A DNA stretch of 64,000 nucleotides from Moorella sp. E308F (GCF_006538365.1 NZ_BJKN01000002.1:1147501-1211500); one strand, 5' to 3'. Numbered from the stretch's first letter, positions 17,853-27,242 are shown. The notes: generated by a model from the sequence alone, not told the origin. A program made the numbers and translations.

Positions 17853-18584
17853 TTAAAAGGGCGGTACCAGGGGCAGCCGCCTTTTGTGGGCACTGCAGGC
17901 GGCCATGGCCTCTATTTTCTCTTTCGCCGCCGGCGGCGCTTCTCCCGTCAGGAGATAATGATCCAGGACGGCATAGCTGAGGCCCATCTCGCCCTCATCT
18001 GTCTGGCCGGCCCACAGGCCTGCTGAAGGGGCTTTGGCAATAATCCTTTCCGGCAGTCTTAAATGACGGGCCAGTTCCCGTACCTGGGTCTTCACCAGGT
18101 TGGCCAGGGGCAGCAAATCCACACCGCCGTCACCATACTTGGTAAAGTACCCCACTGCCAGCTCACTTCTATTACCCGTACCAATGACCAGGTAATTGCG
18201 CTCGTTGGCATAGAAATAAAGGGTTAACATCCTGAGGCGCGGCTTTAAGTTAGCCAGGGCTAGGCTCCGCCGCTCAGCTGCGTAAGGTTTTCCCGTCAGC
18301 AGCAGTACCAGCTGGTCGTAGACGTCATCCAGCACCACCTCTACCACCGGTAGATCCAGGTGCCGGGCCACCAGCCGGGCGTCCTCTGCATCGCCCGGGT
18401 CGCTGTGGCAGGGCATGATCACACCCAGGCAATTATCCGGGAAGGCCTGTCGGCAGAGGGCCGCCACTACGGCGGAATCAATCCCGCCACTCAGGCCGAC
18501 CACCGCACCCTGGGCTCCGGCCCTTTGCACCTCCTCCTGCAACCAGGCTACCAGATCGGCTGCCATTTTCGTTGTATCCACCAT
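17853..18584 (-). CDS. nadE: NH3-dependent NAD+ synthetase
   Basis: Amidates deamido-NAD to NAD+. The ATG at 18584 follows GGGGGG and gives 243 aa, the usual size for the ammonia-dependent form without a glutaminase domain. The longer open frame upstream (about 87 codons) is low-complexity and Cys/Arg rich and is not coding. Motifs: GLSGGIDSAVVAALCRQA (P-loop), IGTGNRSELAVGYFTKYGDGG and PSAGLWAGQTDEGEMG. It precedes (on the same strand) no close partner. Confidence 0.93.
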   Translation of the reverse strand: MVDTTKMAADLVAWLQEEVQRAGAQGAVVGLSGGIDSAVVAALCRQAFPDNCLGVIMPCHSDPGDAEDARLVARHLDLPVVEVVLDDVYDQLVLLLTGKPYAAERRSLALANLKPRLRMLTLYFYANERNYLVIGTGNRSELAVGYFTKYGDGGVDLLPLANLVKTQVRELARHLRLPERIIAKAPSAGLWAGQTDEGEMGLSYAVLDHYLLTGEAPPAAKEKIEAMAACSAHKRRLPLVPPF

Positions 18585-18897
18585 TGTTACCCCCCGGGCC
18601 GCTAAACCGGCTCCAACCACAGGCCGGTAGCAGCAGATTTTAGCCGCCGGCTGAGGGCCTCTCCCCGCTGCTACGCACCTTTGCCGCTTATGGCAGCACC
18701 CCCCTGCACTGCCGGGAACACCGGGTGACCACACCGGGCGACCGGCTTGAGCAAAAAGCCCAAGCTTTTTATCACTATTTTCGACGTAAAGACGCCAATT
18801 CCTGCCGCCAGTTCCCGGGAACTGGCAATCGCTAAGGACCGGCATAAAGATAGCCTCCGAAGTTATTCCCCCGGAGGCACTCTTACGGTTCAGTTAC

Positions 18898-19239
18898 CTA
18901 CACCCGGTACTGGGGTATTCCGCCACCTATCTGGGGCGCCATCCCCATCTGGGCACCCATCATACCACCCTGCTGGAGCTGCATTTGTTCCTGCTGCAGG
19001 CGCTGTTGCAGCTGGGTGATTTCCTGCTGGCTGGCCATGTTGAGCTGGTACCACCCTTTTGCGTGCATAACATCCCACACAGCCTTCAGGCAGTTCTGCT
19101 CATCCTGGTAAACGGCCATAAAATCCCGCCGCAGCTGATCGTTGGCGCACTCGGTAATCGCCATATTATAGGAGCTGGTTAAAAGCTTTTCGCTGGCCAA
19201 GCAATCGCTGAACATGGTCTTGTCGTCAAAAAGTTGCAT
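18898..19239 (-). CDS. CotF-type spore coat protein
   Basis: 113 aa. Residues 1-70 match the coat F domain (helical, MFSDCLASEKLLTSSYNMAI, ECANDQLRRDFM), followed by a Gln-rich helix and a Gly/Met-rich tail ending GGGIPQYRV. ATG with GGGGGAAGG upstream. It forms a pair with the smaller gene 17 bp upstream. Expected to be made in the mother cell late in sporulation. Confidence 0.88.
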   Translation of the reverse strand: MQLFDDKTMFSDCLASEKLLTSSYNMAITECANDQLRRDFMAVYQDEQNCLKAVWDVMHAKGWYQLNMASQQEITQLQQRLQQEQMQLQQGGMMGAQMGMAPQIGGGIPQYRV

Positions 19240-19256
19240 GGGCTTGCCTTCCCCCT

Positions 19257-19457
19257 TTACATCATATGCTGCCCGCCCAGGTGGCGGATCAGGGTATTAT
19301 AGTGGCGCTGGTGGGCCTGCTGCACAGAACTCAGGACCTGCTTCAACTGGGGATCGCTGCACTGGGCTGCATAAGCCCCGAATTTCCGGATCATCAACAA
19401 TTCGTTACTTAAATTTTCCCGGAGCTGCATTAATTCGGCCTGGGTTAAACCAGCCAT
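19257..19457 (-). CDS. Small spore coat-associated protein (CotF-like partner)
   Basis: 66 aa starting MAGLTQAELMQLRENLSNE, placed after GGAGG at 19464-19470; upstream in-frame codons have no ribosome site. All-helical, with a C-terminal HxxHYNTLIRHLGGQ segment typical of small coat-F-associated proteins. Co-transcribed with the CotF gene. A ferritin-like helical pair is an alternative reading. Confidence 0.75.
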   Translation of the reverse strand: MAGLTQAELMQLRENLSNELLMIRKFGAYAAQCSDPQLKQVLSSVQQAHQRHYNTLIRHLGGQHMM

Positions 19458-19573
19458 CGTATGGCCTCCTTCCGTATATTTAATTTTACCAGGGATCATT
19501 TTTCCCTACCGTCTGGCGCCTATACATAAAAATGGCAACCAATAAAAACCAGGCCGGGGTACTTACCCCGGCG

Positions 19574-19810
19574 TTAATGAAATATTTTATTCAAGCGATT
19601 TTCATCAAAGCCGACAATTACCTGGCCGTCAACGATCAGGGTGGGCACGGCGGCCAGGCCGCCATTACGCCGGCATAATTCCTCCCTGGCCCGGCCATCA
19701 ACGCTAATATCCTTTTCTTCATAGTTAACGCCATGTTGGGAAAGATACTCTTTCACCGTCTTGCAGGTGGGTCAGGTCGGAGTAGTGTAGACGATTACAT
19801 TATCTGGCAT
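19574..19810 (-). CDS. Glutaredoxin/NrdH-like selenoprotein (UGA-encoded Sec)
   Basis: 78 aa if the in-frame TGA at 19772-19774 is read as selenocysteine (residue 13). The product starts MPDNVIVYTTPT-U-PTCK, so the active site is U13-P-T-C16 where glutaredoxins have CPxC. Downstream residues AVPTLIVDGQVIVGFDENRL carry the cis-proline and GFD typical of the NrdH/glutaredoxin fold. ATG at 19810 follows GGGAGG. A 5-bp hairpin GAAAG-AGUAU-CUUUC begins 18 bases after the UGA, fitting a bacterial SECIS with GU in the loop. Without readthrough only 12 residues would be made. Confidence 0.85.
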
Positions 19811-19884
19811 CAGGCTTACCTCCCGGAAGACTTTTTTCTTAGTCTGCCGGGAAGCCACCAGCTTTATGCCTTCTGAATAACCTT

Positions 19885-21285
19885 CTATTTGCGTTTCAAC
19901 AGGGAACCCAGGACTGTTTTGGCGCTGCTTAAAGTTACACCGATAAAGCCATATCCGTGCAGGATAGTTTCCAGGGCCGCCAGCACCTGCTGAATCTCTT
20001 CTTCGGTGACAATCAAAGGCGGTTCCAGGCGGATAACATTGGGGTTATTTAACGTATAGGCCGTAATCACCTGATGTTTATTCAACAGTTCCCCGGCCAC
20101 CAGGGACCCGAAATATTCCCCGGCCAGCTCATTAACCTTGCCCCGGGTAAGCTTGTCGAGCCACCCGCCAACGGGTTGGTTAAACTCCAGGCCGATGAGA
20201 AGGCCCCGGCCGCGGACGTCTTTAATGAGGCTATATTTCTCTTTAAGCTGCCGCAGCCGTTCCAGGAAGAAGCGACCTCTGGCTGCCGCCTGACCCGCCA
20301 GGTCTTTATCCAGGATGCTCTGCAGGGCCGCCAGGCCGGCAGCCGCCGCCAGGCTATTACCGCCAAAGGTGGAAGTGTGGAGCAAAGCTTTATCCATACT
20401 ACCGTAGGCTTTATCCCAGACATCCGGACGGGCAATGTAAGCGCCGATTGGTATGACGCCGCCGCCCAGGGATTTGGCCAGGCACATGATATCCGGTACC
20501 ACACCCTCATGCTCACAGGCAAAGAGATAGCCCGTCCGACCAAAGCCCGTCTGGATCTCATCGATGATTAACAGGCTCCCGTAGCGGTCGCAGAGGTCCC
20601 GCGCCCCCTTAAGATAGCCGTCGTGGGGGACGATCACACCCCCCTCACCCTGGATGGGTTCAACGATAAAGGCGGCCACATCACCACCGGCAAGTTTGGC
20701 CTCCAGGGCCTCCAGGTCATCATAGGGCACCGCCTCGCACCCAGGCAGTAAAGGAGCAAAGGGACGCTGGTATTTCTCCCGCCCGGTGACCGACAGGGAA
20801 CCAAAGCTTTTACCGTGGAAGGAATTGCGGCAGTAGACGATCTTTTCCCGGCCGGTGGCGGCGCGGGCCAGCTTCAGGGCGCCCTCCACGGCCTCGGTAC
20901 CGCTGTTGCAGAAAAAGACCCGCTCCAGGTCCCCGGGCGTCACCCGCGCCAGGTTGTGGGCCAGGGCCGCAGCCAGGGGATTTAAAGAGGCCTGGAGGAT
21001 ATTGGGCCGTCCCAGGACTCTTTTAACGGCGGCCAGCACCTCCGGCGGGTTGTGACCTAGATTGAGGGCGCCATAGCCACCCAGGAAGTCCAGGTAGCGC
21101 TTGCCCTCCCTGTCCCAGACGGCAACTCCTTGCGCCCGGACAAAGGACTTGTCAAAATCCAGCAGGGCCAGCATCCCCGCCAGGCCGGGATTGACATAGC
21201 GGCGATATACTTCCCGCGTCTCCTGACGGGAAAATTCCATGGCCTCTTCCAGGCTGTATAACTTATCCTCAGCCAATCTCTTCAC
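19885..21285 (-). CDS. Class III aminotransferase, probably putrescine/ornithine aminotransferase
   Basis: 466 aa PLP enzyme. Visible: FCNSGTEAVEGALKLARA, EPIQGEGGVIVP, DEIQTGFGRTG with D242, and the Schiff-base lysine K271 in CLAKSLGGGVIPIGAY. The extended N terminus and overall length fit putrescine aminotransferase (YgjG/PatA) better than acetylornithine enzymes. GTG start. A hairpin with a T-rich tail separates it from the radical SAM gene upstream. The polyamine genes speE-speB at 49-51 kb make a putrescine substrate plausible. Confidence 0.88.
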   Translation of the reverse strand: MKRLAEDKLYSLEEAMEFSRQETREVYRRYVNPGLAGMLALLDFDKSFVRAQGVAVWDREGKRYLDFLGGYGALNLGHNPPEVLAAVKRVLGRPNILQASLNPLAAALAHNLARVTPGDLERVFFCNSGTEAVEGALKLARAATGREKIVYCRNSFHGKSFGSLSVTGREKYQRPFAPLLPGCEAVPYDDLEALEAKLAGGDVAAFIVEPIQGEGGVIVPHDGYLKGARDLCDRYGSLLIIDEIQTGFGRTGYLFACEHEGVVPDIMCLAKSLGGGVIPIGAYIARPDVWDKAYGSMDKALLHTSTFGGNSLAAAAGLAALQSILDKDLAGQAAARGRFFLERLRQLKEKYSLIKDVRGRGLLIGLEFNQPVGGWLDKLTRGKVNELAGEYFGSLVAGELLNKHQVITAYTLNNPNVIRLEPPLIVTEEEIQQVLAALETILHGYGFIGVTLSSAKTVLGSLLKRK

Positions 21286-21291
21286 ATGCCT

Positions 21292-21327
21292 TTCAATAAA
21301 ATGACCTCAAGAGCCTCTCTCAAGGTC
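21292..21327 (-). terminator. Hairpin terminator between radical SAM gene and aminotransferase
   Basis: GACCTTGAGAG, three-base loop and CTCTTGAGGTC on the minus strand (two G-T pairs), followed by ATTTTATT. It ends the radical SAM transcript or attenuates readthrough into the aminotransferase. Confidence 0.65.
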
Positions 21328-21354
21328 ATTTTACCATCTCTATCCGCTTTTTGT

Positions 21355-22743
21355 CTAATGTGTCCGGCAACAATTTTCCCCCTCCACTGTTACAGCTCCA
21401 GCTTTTCCTTCCTCTTCCCAGATGCGGTCGGCCACCTCTCCCCAGGCCCGGGCATAGGGGGCCAGTTTGGCGGCAAACTCCGCTGCCGTCTCGTCACTAT
21501 GCAGCTGGGTCGAGCGGGCACCGGACTCGGCCACTATGTCCCGCAGCATTTCCGGGTTATCAATAAGGGGGCAGGGACGGCGCAGGTTCTGGTTAAAGGG
21601 CTGGCGCTTCTGGTAGGCGCGGAAAAGAGGGTTCTGCAGGGCTTCCACCAGGCTGACGTCCTTAATATTGCAAGTGCTGTAGTGGACAAAGGCACAGGGC
21701 TCCACTTCCCCGGCCGCGTTAATGTGGAAATAACGCCGCCCGCCGGCGATACAGCCGTTACTGGCCTCGCCGTCGTTCCAGAAGTCCACCAGGAAGATGG
21801 GTTTGGTCCGGCGGAAATACTGGATACGCTCAAACATCCAGGCCCGCTGGGACGGGGTGGCCATCATTTCCAGGTCCACGTCCTTGCCAATGGGGATATA
21901 GGTAAAATACCAGCCAAAGGCAACCCCTTTGTCTACCAGCATATCAACAAAGGCGTCGCTACCCAGTTCCTCGGTATTATTGCGGCTGTAAGTTACTGAG
22001 ACCCCATAGACGGCCCCGGCGGCCCGCATGAGGTCCATGGCCTGCATTACCTTGGCGAAAACGCCTTTGCCGCGGCGGCTATCGGTTCTTTCCTCAAAAC
22101 CTTCCAGGCTCAAGGCTACCGTGATATTACCCAGGCGGACCATATCGTCGACAAATTTTTGATCAATTAAAGTACCGTTAGTAAAGAGGTGGAAAACCTG
22201 GTCGGGGTGCTTCTCGGCCAGCCTGATAATATCGTCCCGTCGCAGCAGGGGTTCGCCGCCGGATAGAACGATAAAATTAATGCCCAGCTTCTCGCCTTCG
22301 GTAACTATGCGGTCCATGGTAGCAAAATCCAGTTCTTGCGCCCGCTGGTAGTCGCCGGCCCAGCAACCCAGACAATTTAAATTACACTTTTCCGTTGGGT
22401 CCATAAGGATGGCCCACGGTACGGCGACACCGAGTTTCGCCGCCCATTCCTTCTGCCGCGGCACACCGATAAAAGTCGAATTAACAAAGAAGTCCATAGC
22501 CAGGCGCTGCCTGATATTAGGATGGGTCTGAGTCAGCAACCTCTGGGCGAACTGGTACCAGTTGCTATTTCTGTCCTCCAAGACCCTCTTAACATTGGCC
22601 ACCATTTCCCGGTGATAGGGATCCCGGGCCAGCTTTTCCGCCACGGCAATCAGGCGGGGAATATTCTTTTCCGGGTTATTGAGAATTAATTTAACCCCCT
22701 GCTCAAGCAACTTTTCCCCTACATAAGTTGCCGCCAGGTTCAC
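21355..22743 (-). CDS. Radical SAM/SPASM-type protein, function unknown
   Basis: 462 aa from GTG at 22743 (GGAGG 8 bases upstream). After a 110-residue helical N terminus comes the radical SAM motif C120-x3-C124-x2-C127 (CNLNCLGC), then VLSGGEPLLR and FTNGTLI. The C-terminal part has further cysteines (NGCIAGGRRYFHINAAGEVEP region, CAFVHYSTC, RPCPLID) like a SPASM/twitch auxiliary cluster domain. It resembles conserved Firmicute radical SAM proteins with unknown substrates. A consensus promoter lies about 105 bp upstream. Confidence 0.85.
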   Translation of the reverse strand: MNLAATYVGEKLLEQGVKLILNNPEKNIPRLIAVAEKLARDPYHREMVANVKRVLEDRNSNWYQFAQRLLTQTHPNIRQRLAMDFFVNSTFIGVPRQKEWAAKLGVAVPWAILMDPTEKCNLNCLGCWAGDYQRAQELDFATMDRIVTEGEKLGINFIVLSGGEPLLRRDDIIRLAEKHPDQVFHLFTNGTLIDQKFVDDMVRLGNITVALSLEGFEERTDSRRGKGVFAKVMQAMDLMRAAGAVYGVSVTYSRNNTEELGSDAFVDMLVDKGVAFGWYFTYIPIGKDVDLEMMATPSQRAWMFERIQYFRRTKPIFLVDFWNDGEASNGCIAGGRRYFHINAAGEVEPCAFVHYSTCNIKDVSLVEALQNPLFRAYQKRQPFNQNLRRPCPLIDNPEMLRDIVAESGARSTQLHSDETAAEFAAKLAPYARAWGEVADRIWEEEGKAGAVTVEGENCCRTH

Positions 22744-22850
22744 GCACAAGACCTCCTTTCCAGCTTTATAAGCACAAAATGGTAGCCTTTACGTGCTGTC
22801 AACGCCGGCTACCACCTCCCAAAACACCCAAAAGACCAATTTTTGTTTTT

Positions 22851-22879
22851 ATTATACGCTTATGACCATATCTGGTCAA
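22851..22879 (-). promoter_or_regulatory. Sigma-A type promoter for the radical SAM gene
   Basis: TTGACC (22874-22879), 17-base spacer, TATAAT (22851-22856) on the minus strand. The leader is roughly 100 bases. Confidence 0.85.
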
Positions 22880-22981
22880 GGGTTCCCTTCTGTGCAGAAA
22901 CTACTTCTTATATTATTCTCTTTAAGGATCCAAACTAGCAACTGGACAGGGACCAATACTGCAAAGGAGGGCTTTTAAAAA

Positions 22982-23212
22982 TTGACTGTTGGTACCAAAA
23001 TGCACCAGACCCTCACCAGCCTGGAAGGCGCCATTGCCGATCTGAAGACCTATGCCCTGGAAACCCAGGATAAAAACGCCAAGAAGCAGTTTACCGATTA
23101 TGCCAACCAAATCGAAAATATCGCCCAGGGCTTAAAGGGTCGAGTCAACTACCTGGAAACCCAGGAACCCCAGTACAAGGTTTTCCAGCAGGCGCAGGGC
23201 AAGATGCAGTAG
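22982..23212 (+). CDS. DUF1657 family small protein
   Basis: 76 aa from TTG, with AAAGGAGGG upstream. The sequence is helical and hydrophilic (MTVGTKMHQTLTSLEGAIA, NYLETQEPQYK), the pattern of DUF1657 proteins found in spore formers, often near SpoVA/germination genes. Here it is a single gene followed by a terminator. Function unknown. Confidence 0.85.
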   Translation: MTVGTKMHQTLTSLEGAIADLKTYALETQDKNAKKQFTDYANQIENIAQGLKGRVNYLETQEPQYKVFQQAQGKMQ

Positions 23213-23226
23213 CGTCCCTTTAGCAT

Positions 23227-23248
23227 AGCCCCCGTAAAAACGGGGGCT
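23227..23248 (+). terminator. Terminator of the DUF1657 gene
   Basis: AGCCCCCGT-AAAA-ACGGGGGCT, a 9-bp GC-rich stem, followed by TATATTTATA, 15 bases after the stop codon. Confidence 0.75.
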
Positions 23249-23295
23249 TATATTTATAGCATATGCCGAGATGGAAAAGAATACAACGCTATTTT

Positions 23296-24312
23296 TTACC
23301 CTATCAGTTCAAGCTGCCCCCTCTGGTAATGGTATTTCTGCGGAAGAAAACCAGGGCGTATCAAATCTTCGACAAGCTTTACGATGGCAGCTACGGAGCT
23401 GGCAAACATCTTTTTTTGTTCTTCTTCATTCAGGGTGATTTCGATAATCTTTTCTACCCCGTCTTTACCAAGGATAACCAGGACGCCGACATAATAGCCT
23501 TCAACGCCATATTCGCCCTGCAGGTAAGCACAAACCGGCAGGAGGCGTTTTTTCATCGCGGAGAACGCCTTCCATCATCTGGATGGTAGATGCTGCCGGG
23601 GAATAAAAGGCCGAACCTTTTTGCAGCAGGATTACAATTTCTGTACCGGTATTGCGGATGCGTTCAATGATACCGCCAATTATTTCCCTGGCCCTGGCGC
23701 TGCTGTCATATTGAGAAGCTCCATTACCGGGATACCGTTAACGTTGGCATAACGGATGAGCGGTACCATTCTATCACCGTGGCCACCAAGAACAAGGGCA
23801 TTGATGTCTTTATCAGAAACACCCAGTTCCCAGGTTAAGAAGGTAGCAAAGCGTGAGGAGTCAAGAACACCTGCCTGGCCATAGACCAGGTTCTTCGGAA
23901 AACCGGTTACATATTGCATAAGGGTAACCATGGCGTCCAGCGGGTTGGAGATAACAATGACATGGGAATCGGGAGCAAATTTTTTAATGTTTTCACCGAC
24001 CGTCTTAATGATGTTGGCATTGATGGTGAGCAGGTCGTCGCGGCTCATGCTGGGTTTGCGCGGGACACCTGCCGTCACGATGCACAGGTCCGCTCCTTCG
24101 ATATCCTCATAGGTATTCGTCCCGAAAAGCTTGATGTCAAACTGGTTAATGCGGGCAACCTCGGCTATGTCGAGGGCCTTGCCCTGGGGCATGTTTTCAA
24201 CGATGTCGATCATGACAACATCGCCGAGCTGACGAAAAGCGCACAGCTGTGCCAGAACGCCGCCGATCTGACCTCCGCCGATCAGGGCAATTTTTGGACG
24301 TTTAAAAGCCAC
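23296..24312 (-). pseudogene. mdh: Malate dehydrogenase with two compensating frameshifts
   Basis: Start GTG at 24312 after AGGGG. The first 200 codons are a good LDH-like [33 protein letters not shown] (R for malate specificity), VISNPLDAM and [15 protein letters not shown]. Near 23711-23717 one base is missing, after which the frame continues as [14 protein letters not shown]. At the A6 run 23548-23553 one extra base restores the original register for [15 protein letters not shown] to the stop. Each lesion alone truncates the product at about 210 residues. Either a recent pseudogene or two sequence errors. Another LDH-family gene at 59992 is intact. Confidence 0.85.
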
Positions 24313-24734
24313 GGTGAACACCCCTGTTTAATTTTGTTTGTCACCCCTCTGCCGTATCCTGTTGCCAGGGTTCAGGAACGCACGAGGACGGTGCTTAGAA
24401 ATTATAATGAATACAGCCTTTAATATAATGTATACATCCATTCATGTATAAATTAGCTATTTTTTTGTTTCTCCTTCTTAAGATATGAAAAAGTTTTCCA
24501 CAAAAATTTAAAACCGTGGGGGAGGCTCCCCTGAAACCGCTAGTTCATTCCGGGACATTAATCTGCAATTTCCCATCTGTTAGCGATGTTGCCGGGCGCC
24601 AGCTTGAGGAAATATATACCCCGGGAGGATATACCCGAAAACCGGTTTCATTTTTACTCAATAAACAAACCCTGCAGCAGCGAGCTACAGGGTTTCGCGA
24701 GTTGTGACTACCAGTCACGACCTATGGTACGTGG
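24313..24734. other. Intergenic stretch left of the IS66 element
   Basis: No supported gene in about 420 bases. It holds the mdh leader, an imperfect palindrome TATACAT-ccattc-ATGTATA near 24431-24450, a hairpin AAACCCTG..CAGGGTTT (24667-24695), and a short palindrome GTGACT-acc-AGTCAC near 24704-24718. It was split from 27243 onward by the IS66 insertion. Confidence 0.5.
24727..24734. repeat. Left 8-bp target duplication of IS66
   Basis: GTACGTGG directly before the left inverted repeat; identical copy at 27235-27242. Confidence 0.93.
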
Positions 24735-24786
24735 GTAAGCGTAAAATAACCCCCACCTTGCATCTAAGGCGGGGGCTAAAACAAGC

Positions 24787-26436
24787 TTAACTATTCATCC
24801 GGCAGACAGGAGGCAAAGTTTCCGACCACGGCAGGAGTTGATCCAGGGCATTTTTATCCTTGAGGTCCAAGTTGGGAAGTTTTTCAAAGAGGTAAATGAG
24901 ATAGTGGAAGGGATTTAACCCGTTTTCTTTTGCCGTTTCTATGATACTGTAGGTAATGGCACTGGCTTTAGCACCCCGCGGGGTGTTGGCAAACAACCAG
25001 TTCTTGCGGCCAATGACGAAGGGCTTGATGGAGCGCTCGCTGCGGTTGTTGTCGAGTTCCAGACGCCCGTCTTGCAAGAAGGCTACGAGTTTATCCCACT
25101 GGCCCAGGCAATAGTAAATCGCCTGCCCAAAAGTGCTTTTGGGCAGTACCCGGGATTTCTGGGTTTTTAGCCATGCCAAAAAGGCGTCCAGCACTGGTTT
25201 GCTGCGCACCTGGCGGATTTGATATCGTTCTTCCGGCGTTTTATCTTTCAACTCGCCCTCTATGGCAAAGAGCCGGTTGCAGTACTCCAGCCCCTCCCGG
25301 GCGGCTACCGCTGCATTGCGTTTATCTTCCGGCAGGGCCTTTAAGGCTTCGTCGAACTTGCGCCGGGCATGGGCCCAGCAGCCGACCAGGGTGACATCCG
25401 GCAGTTCGTTGTAGCCGGCGTAGCCGTCGACGTGTAGATAACCCTTAAAACCTGCCAGGAAGCGGCGGGGGTGTTTGCCGGCCCGGGTGGTCTGGTAGTC
25501 GTAAAGGATGATGGGAGGACCGTCCCGCCCGGTACGATAAAGCCAGAGGAATGACTTGGTGGCAGCTTCCCTTCCAGGTTCCTGAAGCACCTGTAAGGTC
25601 GTCTCGTCGGCATGGAGGATATCTCTTTTAAGCAGGTATTCATGGAGGCGGTCGTAAATAAGGGCTAACCAGGTGTTGGCTCCATGGAGCACCCAGTTGG
25701 CCATTGTCTGCCGGGAAAGGTCTATCCCTAAACCTTTAAACTGCTGCTCCTGGCGGTAGAGGGGTAACCCCGCCCCGTATTTCTGGGTCATGATGTAGGC
25801 CAGGAGGGAAGGAGATACAGGGCTGCCGGGAAGTACGGGCGCCGGAATAGGTGCCGTGACAACGGGAGTGGTTATCTCTTCCCGCTCGCAGCGGCGGCAG
25901 GAATAGACGTAGCGCACATGTTTAACCACTTTCACCTGGGCCGGGATGACCTTAAGTTCCTGCCGCACCTCGGTGCTCATCTCATGCAGGGGACCGCCGC
26001 AGCACGGGCAGACCCGCTCTTCTTCCGGCAGGCGGTGCTCTACTACTTCTACCGGCAGTTCTTCCAGGTTCATCTCCCGGCGGCTGTGTTTTTTGCGGCG
26101 CTGGTAGGTGATGGTTTCCAAATCGGGTTCAGGCGCCTCCGGCCGGGCTTCCGCTTCCGCCTCATTAAAAAGCAAAAGCTGCTCTTCTTCTAAAGGCCTG
26201 GTCCGTTCGCTGGAAACACCGAATTGCCGTTTCTTGCTTAAACGAAACTGCTCCATAAACCAATTCAGTTTAGCAGTCAGCTCGGCATTCTGTTGTTCCA
26301 GCCATCTACACTGCTCTTCCAGCTGTAGACAGCGGCTTTGCAGCTCTTCTATATTCATGGCAGCGATAGATTGCGAAGTAGTGTTCATGAATAAAAGATT
26401 CGACGAAACCCGTCGAATCCCTCTAGAATCAACCAC
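24787..26436 (-). CDS. tnpC: IS66 transposase TnpC
   Basis: 549-aa DDE transposase. It has an N-terminal leucine-rich coiled coil (about 27-65), a zinc-binding part with CPCCGG (143-148) and CRRC (180-183), then catalytic D277 (HADETTLQV), D337 (HVDGYAGY) and E467 (NNRSERSI). The frame could start at residue 1 or at the ATG of [10 protein letters not shown] (17). It follows tnpB by 32 bp. Intact. Confidence 0.95.
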   Translation of the reverse strand: MVDSRGIRRVSSNLLFMNTTSQSIAAMNIEELQSRCLQLEEQCRWLEQQNAELTAKLNWFMEQFRLSKKRQFGVSSERTRPLEEEQLLLFNEAEAEARPEAPEPDLETITYQRRKKHSRREMNLEELPVEVVEHRLPEEERVCPCCGGPLHEMSTEVRQELKVIPAQVKVVKHVRYVYSCRRCEREEITTPVVTAPIPAPVLPGSPVSPSLLAYIMTQKYGAGLPLYRQEQQFKGLGIDLSRQTMANWVLHGANTWLALIYDRLHEYLLKRDILHADETTLQVLQEPGREAATKSFLWLYRTGRDGPPIILYDYQTTRAGKHPRRFLAGFKGYLHVDGYAGYNELPDVTLVGCWAHARRKFDEALKALPEDKRNAAVAAREGLEYCNRLFAIEGELKDKTPEERYQIRQVRSKPVLDAFLAWLKTQKSRVLPKSTFGQAIYYCLGQWDKLVAFLQDGRLELDNNRSERSIKPFVIGRKNWLFANTPRGAKASAITYSIIETAKENGLNPFHYLIYLFEKLPNLDLKDKNALDQLLPWSETLPPVCRMNS

Positions 26437-26468
26437 AAAGTGAAAATATTTCTTTCTGGTGTTTTATA

Positions 26469-26825
26469 TTACACGATGGTGCGCGCTTTTACCTCGGGAT
26501 GGGCCTGAGGTTGTTTTAAGGGGAGGCCGTCGAGTAGCCAGCGCAGCTCCCGGCGGCTTATGGTGATGGTTGCCGAAGTGGTTTCTTTAGGCCATACGAA
26601 TTTGCCCTTCTCCAGCCGGCGGTAATAAAGCCAGAAACCGTTGTGCTCCCAGTGGAGGATCTTTAGTTTATCGTGCTTGCGGTTACAGAAAACGAAAAGG
26701 CAAGAAGAGAAGGGGTCTAATTCAAACCCTTCCTTGACCAGCACCGCCAGGCCGTCAATGGACTTGCGTAAGTCAGTGGCACCGCAGGCGAGATAAACCC
26801 GGTCGATACCTAATTCGTTTAGCAT
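26469..26825 (-). CDS. tnpB: IS66 accessory protein TnpB
   Basis: 118 aa with the family hallmarks YLACGATDLRKSIDGLA, LFVFCNRKHDKLKIL and WEHNGFWLYYRRLEKGKF. Required for IS66 transposition together with TnpA and TnpC. It overlaps tnpA by 7 bp, consistent with translational coupling. Confidence 0.95.
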   Translation of the reverse strand: MLNELGIDRVYLACGATDLRKSIDGLAVLVKEGFELDPFSSCLFVFCNRKHDKLKILHWEHNGFWLYYRRLEKGKFVWPKETTSATITISRRELRWLLDGLPLKQPQAHPEVKARTIV

Positions 26826-27145
26826 AATGCTACCAGCACCTTAACCACCTGAGAAAGCAGGGCGGGATCAAAGCCGGGTTTTACTTCGATGCAGGTCTTG
26901 CCTATCCTGACCAACAAGGAGTTGCCCTGAACACCAGAAGATGGCTCCCTTATTTCTACCGGCAGCCACCGATTTGAGTTTCCCGGGGAAACTACGTCCT
27001 GGTTCTTATACTTCCGCAGCCAGTACCATAATTGTTTAGGGTTAACGTCTTCATGGGTAGCGCACCATTCTCTGACGCTTTGCCCGCTCTTCTTGTATTC
27101 GGCTATCCGGGTTTCCCATAGTGCTTGCCGTTCAGCTTTGGTCAT
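26819..27145 (-). CDS. tnpA: IS66 accessory protein TnpA
   Basis: 108 aa with an N-terminal helix-turn-helix (SGQSVREWCATHEDVNPKQL, WYWLRKYK). First gene of the element, 90 bp inside the right inverted repeat. It is of the small DNA-binding TnpA type of IS66 elements. Confidence 0.9.
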   Translation of the reverse strand: MTKAERQALWETRIAEYKKSGQSVREWCATHEDVNPKQLWYWLRKYKNQDVVSPGNSNRWLPVEIREPSSGVQGNSLLVRIGKTCIEVKPGFDPALLSQVVKVLVALC

Positions 27146-27234
27146 AACAAAAAATCCTCCTCAGCTTGTGTTCTGAAGAGGATTATCCCCTATACTTGCG
27201 ATTGGTGCCAAGGTGGGCTGTATTTGACGCTTAC

Positions 27235-27242
27235 GTACGTGG
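27235..27242. repeat. Right 8-bp target duplication of IS66
   Basis: GTACGTGG directly after the right inverted repeat, identical to 24727-24734. Confidence 0.93.

Larger units (their letters stand above)
24735..27234. mobile_element. Complete IS66-family insertion sequence
   Basis: 2,500-bp element with imperfect terminal inverted repeats. The left end reads GTAAGCGTAAAATAACCCCC, and the inverted right end GTAAGCGTCAAATACAGCCC; both continue ACCTTG. It carries tnpA-tnpB-tnpC on the minus strand, all open, and is flanked by a perfect 8-bp duplication GTACGTGG, the length expected for IS66. The intact genes and perfect duplication point to a recent insertion. Confidence 0.95.

Noticed and set aside
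18585..18845. Longer N terminus for NadE
   Set aside because: The extra 87 codons are Cys/Arg/Gly-rich without homologous character, and a proper ribosome site precedes ATG 18584.
24485..24510. TTTTCCACA as a DnaA box and the gap as a replication origin
   Set aside because: Only one imperfect box was seen, with no cluster, no dnaA or dnaN nearby and no AT-rich unwinding repeats.
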